DNA of 64,000 nucleotides from Aphanomyces cochlioides (GCA_019828595.1 JAHQRK010000025.1:868001-932000); one strand, 5' to 3'. Positions 21,986 through 32,745 are shown, numbered from the stretch's first letter. The notes: generated by a model from the letters alone, not told the origin. Numbers and translations are program-made.

Positions 21986-22950
21986 TCAATATTAAATTTC
22001 TGTCAGTCGCGATTTGGCCACGACAAGTGCACCATATTCCAATGAAATGTACAATACAAGCACGCAGCATGAGGTTGGGGAGGTTCAAATTCTCTTTCCC
22101 AAGCCCACTCGCCTGCTCGTTGTAAATGCACTTAATTTATTGTCAATTCCGGCCAAATTTGCGGGTTCCGATGGATTTGACACTTTGTGAGAAATCGCTC
22201 AAGAATCGACCATTTAACCTTTTTGGCCAAATTTGCGATAAATAAGATCTACTTGCACCCTAGAACACTCGAATGGAACGCTGCAACGCGCCAATATACG
22301 CCTGTGAATGTTTTACCACTGCTTGTATGTTTACTTCATGGCATTCCAATGCTTGGCGATGTTCGCTCGCTTCGTACGCTTGGGGAGAGCTGTGCGCAGT
22401 AGACCAGCCTGGTGACGCTCAGGTGGGGATGCAAACGGACCTAAGAGATGATTTCAAAAGCTGTTGGATGCAATTCTTGCGCTTCAATACTATTTCCAAA
22501 GACAAGACATTTGCCCCAAAATTGAGACACATGTCTGATTGGCTGAAACAACCCATAAATTCCTCGAAAACCACTTAATATTGATTTTTATATGTTTTCA
22601 CAGTTCTGCGCGATTCCTTGATCGATTTGACTTGATTGATTCAATCAATCGATCTTGGAAATTTTGAGTAAAACGCGCAATATTACTTCACCAAGGCCAA
22701 AGGCGTCTCGACAATTCAAACGAAATTGGAGAAGAGCAAACATTTCAAATTTTTTGGACGGCCCATTGCATACCGTACTGAACACGGTCAAGCGAAAAAA
22801 TAGATCGTCCCCTCAAAGATTGTGGAATTCCCAGAATGTTCCGTCTGGGAGTCGCTGAATGTTCCCTCTGGTGAGGAAAAGTAATCCACAACTTTTGATG
22901 CATCCATCGCAATCTTGGACGATAGAACCAAACTGCAATTTGCGAAGTCT
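21986..22950. other. No recognised gene
   Basis: Only short open frames (22187-22578 in two overlapping frames) without motifs. Probably intergenic or decayed repeat. Confidence 0.3.
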
Positions 22951-22954
22951 AATA

Positions 22955-24198
22955 ATGCTCTTCTCCACTGAAATTGTCTTGCATGTGGCATTCTTCATCG
23001 AGGAATGGGACACTCTACTTGATTATATTGAGGCGCTTCGTCCAGCGAATGTCCTCGGGCCACTAGAACACTTGAAGCAATTGCAATCGCTGCAGTGGCA
23101 GTCGATGGATTTATGGCCAAAATTGGATTTGAGGACAATGAACGACGCTTCCCGCACTGAATTGGAAGCAATTGTGCAACATTATCCCCAAGTGATTGTG
23201 GATTACAAGATGGATCTCACTTGGATTTGTCGATTTGTCGATCCAAGTACAAGAATGCATTTGACCACTGGGAGCAAATACTCAAGAAATTACTTCGACA
23301 TGAAGGTACTGAGTCGTTGGAAACCATTTCGAGTTGCATCAGTGGACGAGGAAAACGTCGATCCCAACAAGATGGAAAAGACTCTGTCGTTCCTTGACAG
23401 CCTTGAGAGCTTCCAATGGTCGCCTTGTACGTCATATTGCTCGCCATATCTTCGAATTTGCCGCTCAAAGCTCAAGCCTGCTCAAATTAAATCTTCAAAC
23501 CGCTCGACCGACGGATCCAAGGCACTGCAAAATCACATCGTCTATGGCTCTAGCTCTCGTCGAGTGGATTGACTCCAAGCCAATTCGAAGCTTTGAGATG
23601 GTAAATTTCACGTGGGAAAATCAATATTTACGCCAGGGCATTGTTACCACAGCACTGTCAAAGTCGACTTTGGAGACCTTTCGACTCCAAGAAGTGAGCG
23701 CTTTGAATTCCAGATTCAGTGGAGAGTACAAGCGAGGCAGGAAATCCATCCATTTCAACTTGGATCTTGGATCGGTCGATGCAGACCTCGCCATTGGTTT
23801 TCTGAAGCTCTTTTGGCCATTGATGCAAGACCAAAAGATCCAAACAATGAGCGTAGAAGGGTATTATTCGACGATCTTTGACTCAGTATGGGGGATCCTA
23901 GAGCCGTTTTTGAGACTTGCAAAAGTGAAGAGCGTGGATTTTAGTGCTTCAGCGATAGCCGAATCTCTAGTGCTTCGAGTGGCTCAAGATCTTAGTGATT
24001 ACCCCTCATTACAAATCCTGGATTTCAACTGACGTCCTTTGACTTTTGAAGGTGCCAAGGGCGTTTTGATGGCCGTTCCCAAGTCCTTGACAAAGTTGAT
24101 TCTTACATCAACAAGGAGTGCCTTGACGGATTTGTACACTCCAATCAAATGCGACGAATTACTCCAAATAGCTCAAGAACGGGAAATTCATTTATAAC
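22955..24198 (+). pseudogene. F-box/LRR family protein, one frameshift and one stop
   Basis: ATG 22955 opens MLFSTEIVLHVAFFIEEWDT, then LIDYIEALRPANV-type F-box-like sequence, LWPKLDLRTMNDASRTELEA and the YPQVIVDYKMDLTWICRFVD block. Near 23420-23440 the frame shifts by one into the body (FEFAAQSSSLLKLNLQ, MALALVEWIDSKPIRSFEMV). A TGA at 24030-24032 interrupts the last repeat, and the same frame then continues (RPLTFEGAKGVLMAVPKSLT) to a TAA at 24196-24198. Total length fits the intact members. The two lesions are simple, so inactivation is recent or, for the frameshift, could be sequencing error. Confidence 0.75.
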
Positions 24199-24446
24199 AG
24201 TTAAACTTTCAACGATATCCATGACTTCTCATATTATAACCCCGCTTTAATACCGCAGCTTATTCCAGCTCCATAAACGGAGCATCGGCAATCTCTTGTA
24301 AATTGGAGACGAACGGCAATCTTCAGCATTTACATGTTATATATAGCATTTATATCGTTGGCTTATGCTTCCTTTGGAGTTTTAAAGTAAACATTGCAAA
24401 AGAGAATGTGAGCCTCGTGTCTGTTGACACCTCGTTCCTGATGAAC

Positions 24447-25347
24447 ATGAAGAACGTCGCTCCGTTCAACCTTTCCGCCGACACTTTGGGAGGAATCGCG
24501 CGCTTTGTTGCGCACGCTGATACTTTATTTGCGCTCCTCGAAGCTCTTCGTACAACGCACGATCTTGGCGTCCTGGAGAATCTCTGGCAATTGCTCAAAC
24601 AACACAACTGGAGCAGAAATGATTTGTGGCCTCGCTTATCACTCTTGTCTGTTGACATTCCATCTCCAGTCCATTTGGAAGCCATCGTCAATTACTATGC
24701 TGAAGTTGCAGTGAGTGAAACGACTGACGTCGAGTGGGTTCGCACGCATTTTAGTCCTCAAACACGTCTTTGTTGGATTCGACGACCTGACACTCATTTT
24801 ATTCCCGTAAGGTTTGTATAACTCGCATCGAGCCAAAGCTTAAGAAGACAAGCCACTTGATTCAATTGCTTTCATTCCTCCCTCATTTAGAAGTCATTGA
24901 CTGGTATCAATGCCCTCCAGATATTGCCCCAGCAGTCTTCCACGAAGCTTGGCGCGCTCAGTCGTGTGGTAAACGTATTTGGATCATTTCTGCCAGGTCA
25001 AGTCAGCAAGCTATCCCTGAGCGAAACAGACGCAGCAAGAGAGTCTCAGCATTTGGACAATCTGGGAACAATTGCTGCAAAATCGTCCACTAGAAAGTCT
25101 GGAATTGGAAGTGAAGCAGTTTGTAGTTAACGATGGACTCGCTGTGGCTCAAGTCCTCCGTGACAACTCGGTACTACAAACTGTGAGAGTACTGTGTAGT
25201 GGCATCTCGGTTGAGGCCATCAGGACGCTAATCAAGACGCTTCCACCGTCAATCAAAGAAATATCAATTAGACTGAAGGATCGCAGTCTGTCAGATGTGT
25301 TTTCCGATGTTGAATGGCAAGATTTGCACGACGAAGCCAGAAAGTGA
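24447..25347 (+). pseudogene. F-box/LRR family protein, several frameshifts
   Basis: The first part (ATG 24447, MKNVAPFNLSADTLGGIARF) has the F-box-like VAHADTLFALLEALRTTHDLG and VLENLWQL, then LWPRLSLLSVD and DVEWVRTHFSPQTRLCWIRR, stopping at 24819. Further fragments in shifting frames follow: LSFLPHLEVIDWYQCPPDIA (about 24866), SKLSLSETDAA, and the C-terminal block LESLELEVKQFVVNDGLAVA to the TAA/TGA at 25345. At least three frame changes exist in 900 bases. It lacks the usual mid motif and is clearly dead. Confidence 0.7.
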
Positions 25348-25498
25348 TCGATTTGCTTCAATTGACTTCGAAATCAAATATTCTCTCAGCCCGAACAAGC
25401 ATGTTAGCTGAAATAATGTACGACACAGGGAGGCCGAAAACTCTCCAAGGTGCAAATAGCAGAGCTAAATGTGTCGAGGGGTCAGATGTTGTTGTAAA

Positions 25499-25826
25499 GT
25501 CACATTTAGAGCATCTCCACTCCTGGTTTGTAACGGTAAATACAAACGAAAATCAGAAAAAATCAACCCCACTGAGAGTTTATATTTGAGAGCCCACGAA
25601 ACAAAATCGGTCTTCCTCTATAAATTTATTCTCGAGATAATTGACTTCAAAGTTTTTACCTTTTGAAAACTTATATTCGAGAAAAATAGAATTGAAAAAT
25701 TGTTCCATAGATGGAATTGAGACATTTTTGTTTGTAAATTGACAAAATAACGAAAAAACGTGAATAAGAACCCTTTCCCTAGGCATTCAAATTTGGACTG
25801 TAGTGAATAAGAATATTCTTATTCAC
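25499..25826. repeat. Harbinger-type terminus and dispersed repeat
   Basis: GAGCATCTCCACTCCTGGTT (25505-25524) is identical to 2632-2651. Bases 25590-25670 match 55625-55715 in reverse orientation (ACAAAATCGGTCTTCCTCTATAAATTTATTCTCGAGATAA region). A perfect 24-base palindrome, GTGAATAAGAAT plus its complement, lies at 803-826 of this kilobase (25803-25826). Confidence 0.6.
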
Positions 25827-25967
25827 AACCTGCTAAGTGAAACGAGTTTCGGTGGATGTGAATCTTGTTCAACATAGCAGGAGTTTCGCAACCGCAGGTG
25901 TCCCACTGTCTCTGGTGTGGAAAATTTACAAAACTTACACCAACATCGAAAGAACGAAACATCGGCT

Positions 25968-26046
25968 TGCCACGTAGCTCACTGGTTAAGAGCGACGGCA
26001 TCAAAGGATAGAGGAAGGGGTCCGGGTTCAATTCCCCGGCACGGCA
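25968..26046 (+). tRNA. tRNA-like sequence (pseudo-tRNA or SINE head)
   Basis: Box A-like TAGCTCACTGG with a D-stem GCTC/GAGC, and an exact box B GGTTCAATTCC, stand about 50 bases apart. The ends TGCC/GGCA pair, and a TCTTTTTCTC pol III terminator-like run follows at once. The acceptor stem has mismatches at positions 5-6, the T-arm carries one extra base, and no good anticodon stem forms, so no anticodon is assigned. It probably is a degenerate tRNA or the head of a tRNA-derived SINE, sitting in the 3' end of the Tigger half. Confidence 0.5.
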
Positions 26047-26104
26047 AGTCTTTTTCTCAATTTTTAATCATTATTGACTACTTGTACTCCAAACATAAGT
26101 TTAT

Positions 26105-26981
26105 TTACAGATAGAGTAACCATGTATCCATCCTACCGTCCGGTAGCGTTGTGCGATATTTAGCGACAGCCATGCGGATTGATGTAATATCGTTCACAAT
26201 GTCGCTGTTCGTGTGTACCGCCCACGCATCTAAAACTGCAAGAGCATCGTGAACGTCATCGAGCCTCGGTGGACACAACGCATTAACTTCTTGTTCTTCT
26301 TCATCTTAATTTCCATCATCGATTGGTGCGTCCAAGATCGACTCTTCCCAACTGGAGACGGATGCATCAAATGCTGAAGCCCCCTCGTCAAAAGCTTCCG
26401 TGGAATGGATACCAATAAGTTCCAGCATAGAGCTGAGCTCCGAAATGTCACCTGTCTCCAAAATATCATTTACCTCCCCTGAATCGTGAGCAACCTCCAC
26501 TTGAGATGCTTCAACAGCAGCAGAGAGGTTAATGCTTGTATCCTTGTTGATCCCGCAGTGGCGAAAGCAATTGGTGATGGTCGTATGTGTCACTTCGCCC
26601 CAGGCACGCTTCATCCACTCAACCGCCATCTTCATATCCACACGTTTCAAAGCATTCGATGCGTCAATCCCATCCATCGAGTCGACCAGGGAAATGAGGT
26701 ACCCAATCAAGTACTTACGATACTTGACTTTGAAGTTCTTGATTATGCCAGCATCGAGTGGTTGAGTCTCGCAAGTCGTAATCGGAGGGAAAAAGACAAC
26801 CTTGACGTTGGTCAACTTGCTCTCAGGGATAACGTGGCATGGTGCATTGTCCATCAAGAGCAAGATGTGGCGGCCTTCGGATTCCATTCTCTTGTTCAGC
26901 CACAAGCAGTATTGAGCGAACACACTACCATTCATCCAAGCCTTTGAATTGGCATGCCATTGGACCCCAAGAGGAAGCTTC
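26105..26981 (-). pseudogene. Tigger/pogo transposase, C-terminal part
   Basis: It starts at the Copia junction with KLPLGVQWHANSKAWMNG, the exact continuation of the protein cut at 6772. The second catalytic aspartate is in HILLLMDNAPCH and the third in TQPLDAGIIKNF, 31 residues apart, as in Tigger/pogo DD29-36D enzymes. An in-frame TAA at 26306-26308 is followed by a further clean frame (DEEEQEVNALCPPRLDDVHD to DTWLLYL) and a second TAA at 26105-26107, which is likely the original end. The gene is thus broken by a Copia insertion, a frameshift and at least two stops. Confidence 0.85.
26977..26981. repeat. Target-site duplication GCTTC (GAAGC on minus strand)
   Basis: Adjacent to the 3' LTR end of Copia copy 2. 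It is the partner of 6768-6772. Confidence 0.85.
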
Positions 26982-27229
26982 TCTTGAGGTGAAATGGAAA
27001 GTGAGATTATCAAGTTAGACTAAAATGTAAGACTACACTAGAGTATATGCATAACTAAGTGAAAATGAAAGCTTGTTCTTGAAGTAGACAGTGTAGTCGT
27101 GCCGGCAATGTGCGTGGCCGTCGCCAATGAGACGATGGAGAACGCTAGATAAAGTGACGTGTGTGTGCACCAAACATTTGATTGGGGGGATCAAATATTT
27201 GGCGCACACTGGCGACACGTTCCTCAACA
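26982..27229 (-). repeat. 3' LTR of Copia copy 2
   Basis: 248 bp, ends as in copy 1. It joins the polypurine run CTCCCCTCT (plus strand) at 27230. Confidence 0.9.
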
Positions 27230-30200
27230 CTCCCCTCTAATCGAGACGTTTCTTCATTGTTGCTTGGGGGAATGGAGGTCACAAGCTTTGGCATGTGCTC
27301 TTCAAACTTGGGTTTGGGTAGAGCCTTCGTGAGAATGTCAGCGAGCACTGAGTTGGTTTGGCAGTAGTTGATCTTGATGATGTGCTGCTTGACTAGATCA
27401 CGGATGAAGTGATGGCGGACATCGATATGCTTAGTCCTTTGTTGAAGAGTTGGATTCTCAGCCATCTTGATAGTGCTTTGATTGTCTTCGTAAACGTTGA
27501 TGGGTAACTTGATAACCAATTGGAGTTCTTCGAGTAGAGACTTGAGCCAGAGTGCTTCTTGGAGACCATAGGACATTGAAATGTACTCGGCTTCACAAGT
27601 CGAAAGAGCAACGATATTCTGTAGCTTTGATTTCCACGAAATCAAGCATCCGTTGAGAAAGAGAAGGAAGCCAGAAGTCGATCGTCGAGTAGAAATGTCG
27701 TTCGCATAGTCGGCGTCGTCATAGAGATCGATCGTAAAATCTTCTTTGTCAGACTTGGAGTATAGTAGACCATACTCTTGTGTTCCTTTGAGGTAGCGTT
27801 ATACGCGTTTTGCTATCTGTTGATGTTCTTCAGTAGGTTCATTGAAGTGTCTTGACAGCAAAGTTACAGTATAGGCTATGTCGGGACGAGTTGTCGTAGT
27901 CAGGTACAGAAGTTCGCCCACCACTTGGCGGAAAGGCAACGGTGATGAAGCCGTAGAAGAACTTGTAGCTGAACGTGCTTGAGGAGTCGAGATTGGATTG
28001 CAGTCTGTAAACCCGTGTGTAGCTAGTAAATCCAAAATGTACTTGCGCTGATGGAGAAAAATTGATCCATCTTGTAGTCGGTCGACTTCTATACCAAGGC
28101 AAAAAGTCAAGTTGCCAAGGTCTTTCATGTGAAATCGAGAACTTAAGTTGCGTTTGGTGGTCTCAAGCACAGCAGTGCTTGTAGAGAGTAGAATGAAGCC
28201 AACGTAGACGCCCACCAAAACTAAACCTTGTCTTGTACGTTGAAAATAGATGCAGGGGTCAGTCTTCAGCTGAACAAAGCCTTTTGACTTGAAATATGAA
28301 TCGAGAGCAGAATTCCATTCTCGCGAGGATTGCTTCAGACCATAAATACTCTTGTTTAGACGGCAAACAAGATGATCTTGTCCAGGTTGGACATATCCAG
28401 GCGGCTGACGCATGTAGAGCGTCGTTTCTTGTAAAGTTCCATTGAGGAAGGCAGTTTGTACGTCCATGTGACATATTTGCATCGATTGCAAAGCAGCAAG
28501 AGCAAGTAGAAAGCGAATACTTGACGTACGAATCATCACAGGAGCAAAAATGTCCGTATAGTCGATACCAGCAACTTGAGTAAAACCTTGAGCAACAAGG
28601 CGTGCTTTGTATCGCAAGAGAGAACCATCGGCAGAATATTTCTTGGTAAATAACCACCGACAACCAATGGGTTTTGACCAGGGGGTAGATCGCAAAGAGT
28701 CCAGGTTTCATGTTCCATGAGAGAGTCGTATTCAGCATCAGTGGTCTTGATCCATTCTTCTCGTTCTGGTGAAGAATGTGCTTGTTGAATAGTTGTAGGG
28801 AGGCCAGTAGAGTGAACAGCAAATGCAACAAGAATACGTTGACGTTTAGAAGCGATTATGTCGTCTTCTGTTTCAAAGTCTTCGTCAATAGTTTCTTCAC
28901 GAAGTCTACGACGCAGAAAGGTGCATCATAGATAGTGGATACGTCCATATCCTCGAGTCGTCGAGAGCAACCGGGATCGAAGTTGAAGTGTCTTCAATCA
29001 TCGTGTTGACATCCTCTTGAGCATTGACACAGAGTCGTCAATGACATCTTCAAGTTGTTCAGATGTCGGGACAGAAGAGCTTTGTGGAGGTGAACTCGCA
29101 GCAGGTTGGAAAATTGGAGTTGTATCCATGAATCGCATTGGAGGTCGACGAATACGAGTCGAGCGTCGTGGAGGTGGAGGACTTTCATCTCTTGGAGAAT
29201 CTTCATCAGCAAAAATGTCTTGCGCGGGCAAGAGAAGCGGAGAAGTAGAATTCGCATGGTAGGAATTCGCTTCATTAAATTTAACGTTCCGACTGACGAA
29301 GAATTTCTGACAGTACAAACGGTATCCCTTGACATTAGATACATTGTACGAATAGTTCTGGATGCAAACTTGGAGCGAGCACTTTCATCAATAAGAGCAT
29401 AGGCTTCACATCCAAAAATGCGCAGTTGGGATAGGTCTGGTTTGAATTTCCAGAGGCGTTCAAAGGGTGTTGTACCGGGTGTGGATGAAGAGTACGAGCG
29501 GTTTCGAAGGTACATAGCATGAGCTACGGCTTCAGCCCAAAATTGCAAGGGTACATGCGAATAATGCAGCATAGCACGAGCACATTCGACCAGTGTACGA
29601 TTCATTCGTTCGCTGACTCCATTTTGTTGGGGAGTGTGGGGCACTGTCTTCTCATGGCGAATGCCGTTCTCAATGAGAAAAGTAGAGAAGGCATGTGGAA
29701 TGTATTCTCCGCCATTGTCAGAACGAAGGCAACGCACTTGTCGATCGAATTGCGTGCGACAGAAAGCTGTAAAGGCTTGAAAACGTTGTAGAGCTTCCCA
29801 CTTGTGCTTCAGAAAATACACGAAGCCATATCGCGAATAGTCATCGGTGAACGTGATAAAGTATCGCGCTCGATTGCTGATGGAGGGATGACGCATCGGT
29901 CCACAAATGTCCGAGTGAACAAGATCAAACGGCGCGGAAGACGAGGTTAATGACCGCTGTGGAAAGGGCAGTCGCGATTGTTTTCCAGCGAGGCAACTTT
30001 CACAAAATCGATGTTTGCAGTCATCAATATCAATCCCTTTAGTGTATTGACGAGTCTTATTCATATGCTTGACACTGATATGACCAAGTCGAGCATGCCA
30101 GACATCGACAGATGGAGTCGTAGCCAAAGAGAGGTTTGAAAAGTCCCGGGAAGGCTCATCGGGGACGACTGGAAGAGGATTGGCGATATCCAGCGTATAA

Positions 30201-30762
30201 AGCAAGTTGTGCTTGAAGCCTTGCGCGTAGACTTCATCATTACACGTGATAAAGCAGGCATTGCGGATGAACTTGATGCTGAATCCTCGTTCCGTGACTC
30301 TTGGCAGGGAGAACAAGTTGAACTGAATGGTAGGGATGTACCAAACGTCATCAAGGGTGACTGAGACGATGCCAGCGGTTGTGTTCATTTCAAGAACAAC
30401 AGTTCCGCATCCTTCAATTAGATGTCTTCTCCGTTAGCAGCTCGAACAGCCCCTTCGTGGGGTCTTAGGTTCTTAAACCAAGCAGCGTTGTTGCAGTATT
30501 GATCGCAAGCACCAGAGTCCAGGATCCAGTCTGACGAGATAGGAACAGATGGAGTGGAAGTCTGCAATGTGAAGCTCGACGTGTACACCATCATACTAGC
30601 ATGGTTGGTGTTGGAAGGTCGCGAGTTGTTTCGACGAGGCGTATTCTGTCGTTGTTGACCAGAAGTACGGTCAGTCGTCGATGGAGCTTCAACAGGTGCT
30701 TCAGAAGGTCCCGTTAAGTAGCGGACACGGCGTTGAGAAGAGCCGGTGTTTTGACCCGATTG
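27230..30762 (-). pseudogene. pol: Copia pol of copy 2, multiply broken
   Basis: Same domain order as copy 1: protease DSGACDQYC (about 30520), integrase (30388-28994 frame), reverse transcriptase (28695-27799) with VYVGFILL at the catalytic site, and RNase H (27645-27240). Frame changes occur near 30420, 29330 and 28700, and a TAA lies at about 27800. Because of a one-base difference near 28690 the RT frame starts at an internal methionine other than in copy 1. Confidence 0.9.
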
Positions 30763-31503
30763 TTATTGTTGCTGCTGGCGTTGATCTGCTATTTTGCGGC
30801 GGCAGACATCCTCAGTGTGATTCCGGATGTTGCAGTATGAGCAGACGACAGGATTGCGGGGTTGGGCTTGATTGCGGCGGGGCCGACGTGGAGTCATGGC
30901 AAAGGCAGCATTGAATGGTTCAGCAGGAGCTGACGTGTCATACGGTATGTGTGTGTCTTGCTGAAGAAGTGCAGTGAAGATCTTCGGCAGAGTTGTTTCA
31001 TCAACATCGTCCCCATTCTGAAGTTGATGAAACTGGAAGTGGACAAAGCTGTCAAAGCGGTGGTCCAGACTTCGCAAAAATTGGTGAACTGCAAAGCCAT
31101 GGTCAATCTTGACATTGGCAGCAAGAGAATCTTCAAGTGTCATCTTGAAGCGGTCACAGTACACGCGTGCAGATTCAGTGGGTTCCATTCGAGTCTTCAA
31201 TAGTAACTCGAATAGATGGCCTTGTCCCAGAAATGACTTGTTGCCATATCGGTCGCGGAGTATGTTAATCATGGAAGATGCATGTTGACACTTTTTAACC
31301 ATTCGCACGTGTTGGTCATCGAGTGCGGCGAGTATAAGAGCTTTCGCCAGACGGTTCTTGTTTGTGTATTCGGGATCAGTATCGGGCATAGTGCCTTCAA
31401 CGACAGCGTCGACTTCTTTGTATTCGAGGAAGGAAAGGAGTCGGGTGTACCACTCACTGAACGACTTTCCTTTGAACACGTGGACAAAATTTTTAAATTC
31501 CAT
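30763..31503 (-). CDS. gag: Copia gag of copy 2
   Basis: 246 residues, identical to copy 1 Gag, with CCHC knuckle CSYCNIRNHTEDVC. It ends at the same TAA. This is the only intact protein gene of the element that is retained in both copies, which suggests either very recent copies or conversion between them. Confidence 0.88.
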   Translation of the reverse strand: MEFKNFVHVFKGKSFSEWYTRLLSFLEYKEVDAVVEGTMPDTDPEYTNKNRLAKALILAALDDQHVRMVKKCQHASSMINILRDRYGNKSFLGQGHLFELLLKTRMEPTESARVYCDRFKMTLEDSLAANVKIDHGFAVHQFLRSLDHRFDSFVHFQFHQLQNGDDVDETTLPKIFTALLQQDTHIPYDTSAPAEPFNAAFAMTPRRPRRNQAQPRNPVVCSYCNIRNHTEDVCRRKIADQRQQQQ

Positions 31504-31549
31504 GGTTCAAGTTCAATGAATGTGATTGGATGAAACTAATGAATTAAAA

Positions 31550-31939
31550 TTAGTTGTAGCCGCGAGATTTGATAACTGGAAGAAGCTTGCGATGCAACAA
31601 TTCGTGGAGTTTGTTCTCAAACTTCTCCTCGGCAAAGTTCACTGCGGACTCAAGAGTGTGCTTGATAGTCAAAAGAATGCCTTCGGTTTCTTCAACGATG
31701 TGTTGAAATTCGGGATCCGAAAATTCGTTTGCGATTCGGCCACCGAGGCAGTTGGCAATACGTTGAGAACGCTTGATAGAGTCGATGAGGTCGCAGAGGA
31801 CTTTATCGATCGTCGAGTCGGAGTTAATGCGACGAAAGGACGTTTTCAGAGGTGTGTCCTTCTTGGCCTTGACTTGGCGCTGCTTGCCGAGCTTGTTCGA
31901 AACGGTCTTCGGAACAAGTTCTTCGAGGGGTGTCTTTAT
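31550..31939 (-). pseudogene. Copia accessory ORF, start codon lost
   Basis: Counterpart of 7251-7640. The plus-strand text TTTATAAATTGGC shows ATA where copy 1 has ATG. The rest of the frame is conserved with a few substitutions. The copy may be read from another start or after splicing of the leader. Confidence 0.5.
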
Positions 31940-32169
31940 AAATTGGCAAACTCTACTAGGAGTTTAGTAAAATCAGAAACTTACAGTTCTTCCCGCAATG
32001 GTACTGACCCGATATCTCACAAAAGGAGAAACAGGCGAAACTGTAATGTAGCTCTTGATTGGTTTCTTGAAACGGTCAAGCGGTCGGCGGCGACTGAGGC
32101 GACTGAGGCGGCTTGGAGGTGGTGCAGAGGCGGCGAGACGGCTAGTCCTGAGTTGTGGGGCTCAGAACC

Positions 32170-32416
32170 TCTTGAGGTGAAATAGAAAGTGAGATTATCA
32201 AGTTAGACTAAAATGTAAGACTACACTAGAGTATATGCATAACTAAGTGAAAATGAAAGCTTGTTCTTGAAGTAGACAGTGTAGTCGTGCCGGCAATGCG
32301 CGTGGCCGTCGCCAATGAGACGATGGAGAACGCTAGATAAAGTGACGTGTGTGTGCACCAAACATTTGATTGGGGGGATCAAATATTTGGCGCAACTGGC
32401 GACATGTTCCTCAACA
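32170..32416 (-). repeat. 5' LTR of Copia copy 2
   Basis: 247 bp. It is the most diverged of the four LTRs (for example GCGCAACTGGC and GACATGTTCC). AGATG (32417-32421) follows, the duplication partner of 12204-12208. Confidence 0.9.
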
Positions 32417-32745
32417 AGATGAATAAAGAAATCCCTTTTTGGTGCACGTTTGGGGCTCGTTCCTCCGAGTCATCCGCCTGCAGAAAATTTTACACTCGAC
32501 CTTCGCTTCGCTCCGGTGAGCGCAATTTTCTGGGCGGATGTCTGACGTCTCTCGCATGGTGTGATGCTTATCGTTGTTGTGCTCTAAAGTGTCGTCAGAG
32601 AAATCATAAAGCAATCCCATCAGTCAGATTGGAAAGCTATCTATCCAAACATCCAAAAACGCCCGTCAAATACCCACCACATGCTGGGTAGTCTTTTCTT
32701 AAGTAATGTAATGGGTAAATGGTCTTATCTGGAGAAATAGCTCTC
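32417..32745 (+). mobile_element. MULE-like element, second arm
   Basis: Bases 32420-32565 match the element copy at 20041-20190 in reverse, and 32620-32745 match 12290-12413. The outer boundary is AGAAATAGCTC followed by TCATCATCAG. See the arm at 12204-12413 for the reasoning on class. Confidence 0.5.

Larger units (their letters stand above)
25827..26981 (-). mobile_element. Tigger/pogo transposon, 3' half (displaced)
   Basis: Minus-strand remainder of the element whose 5' half is at 5881-6772. The outer end 25827-25843 (AACCTGCTAAGTGAAAC) matches the 5' terminal repeat. The inner end is the GAAGC duplication at 26977-26981 beside Copia copy 2. A tRNA-like sequence lies in its 3' untranslated part. 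Confidence 0.8.
26982..32416 (-). mobile_element. Copia LTR retrotransposon, copy 2 (inverted)
   Basis: 5,435 bp on the minus strand, with 3' LTR 26982-27229 and 5' LTR 32170-32416. It is nearly base-identical to copy 1. The integrase ORF differs at its last residue only, and the RNase H part differs at two residues (KHIDVRHH, KQHIIK). The gag stop, the protease-integrase frameshift, the VYVGF box and the TAA before RNase H are all shared. It differs by a one-base indel before reverse transcriptase and by loss of the ATG of the accessory ORF. With copy 1 it forms a 5.4-kb inverted repeat 14.8 kb apart. Confidence 0.95.
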
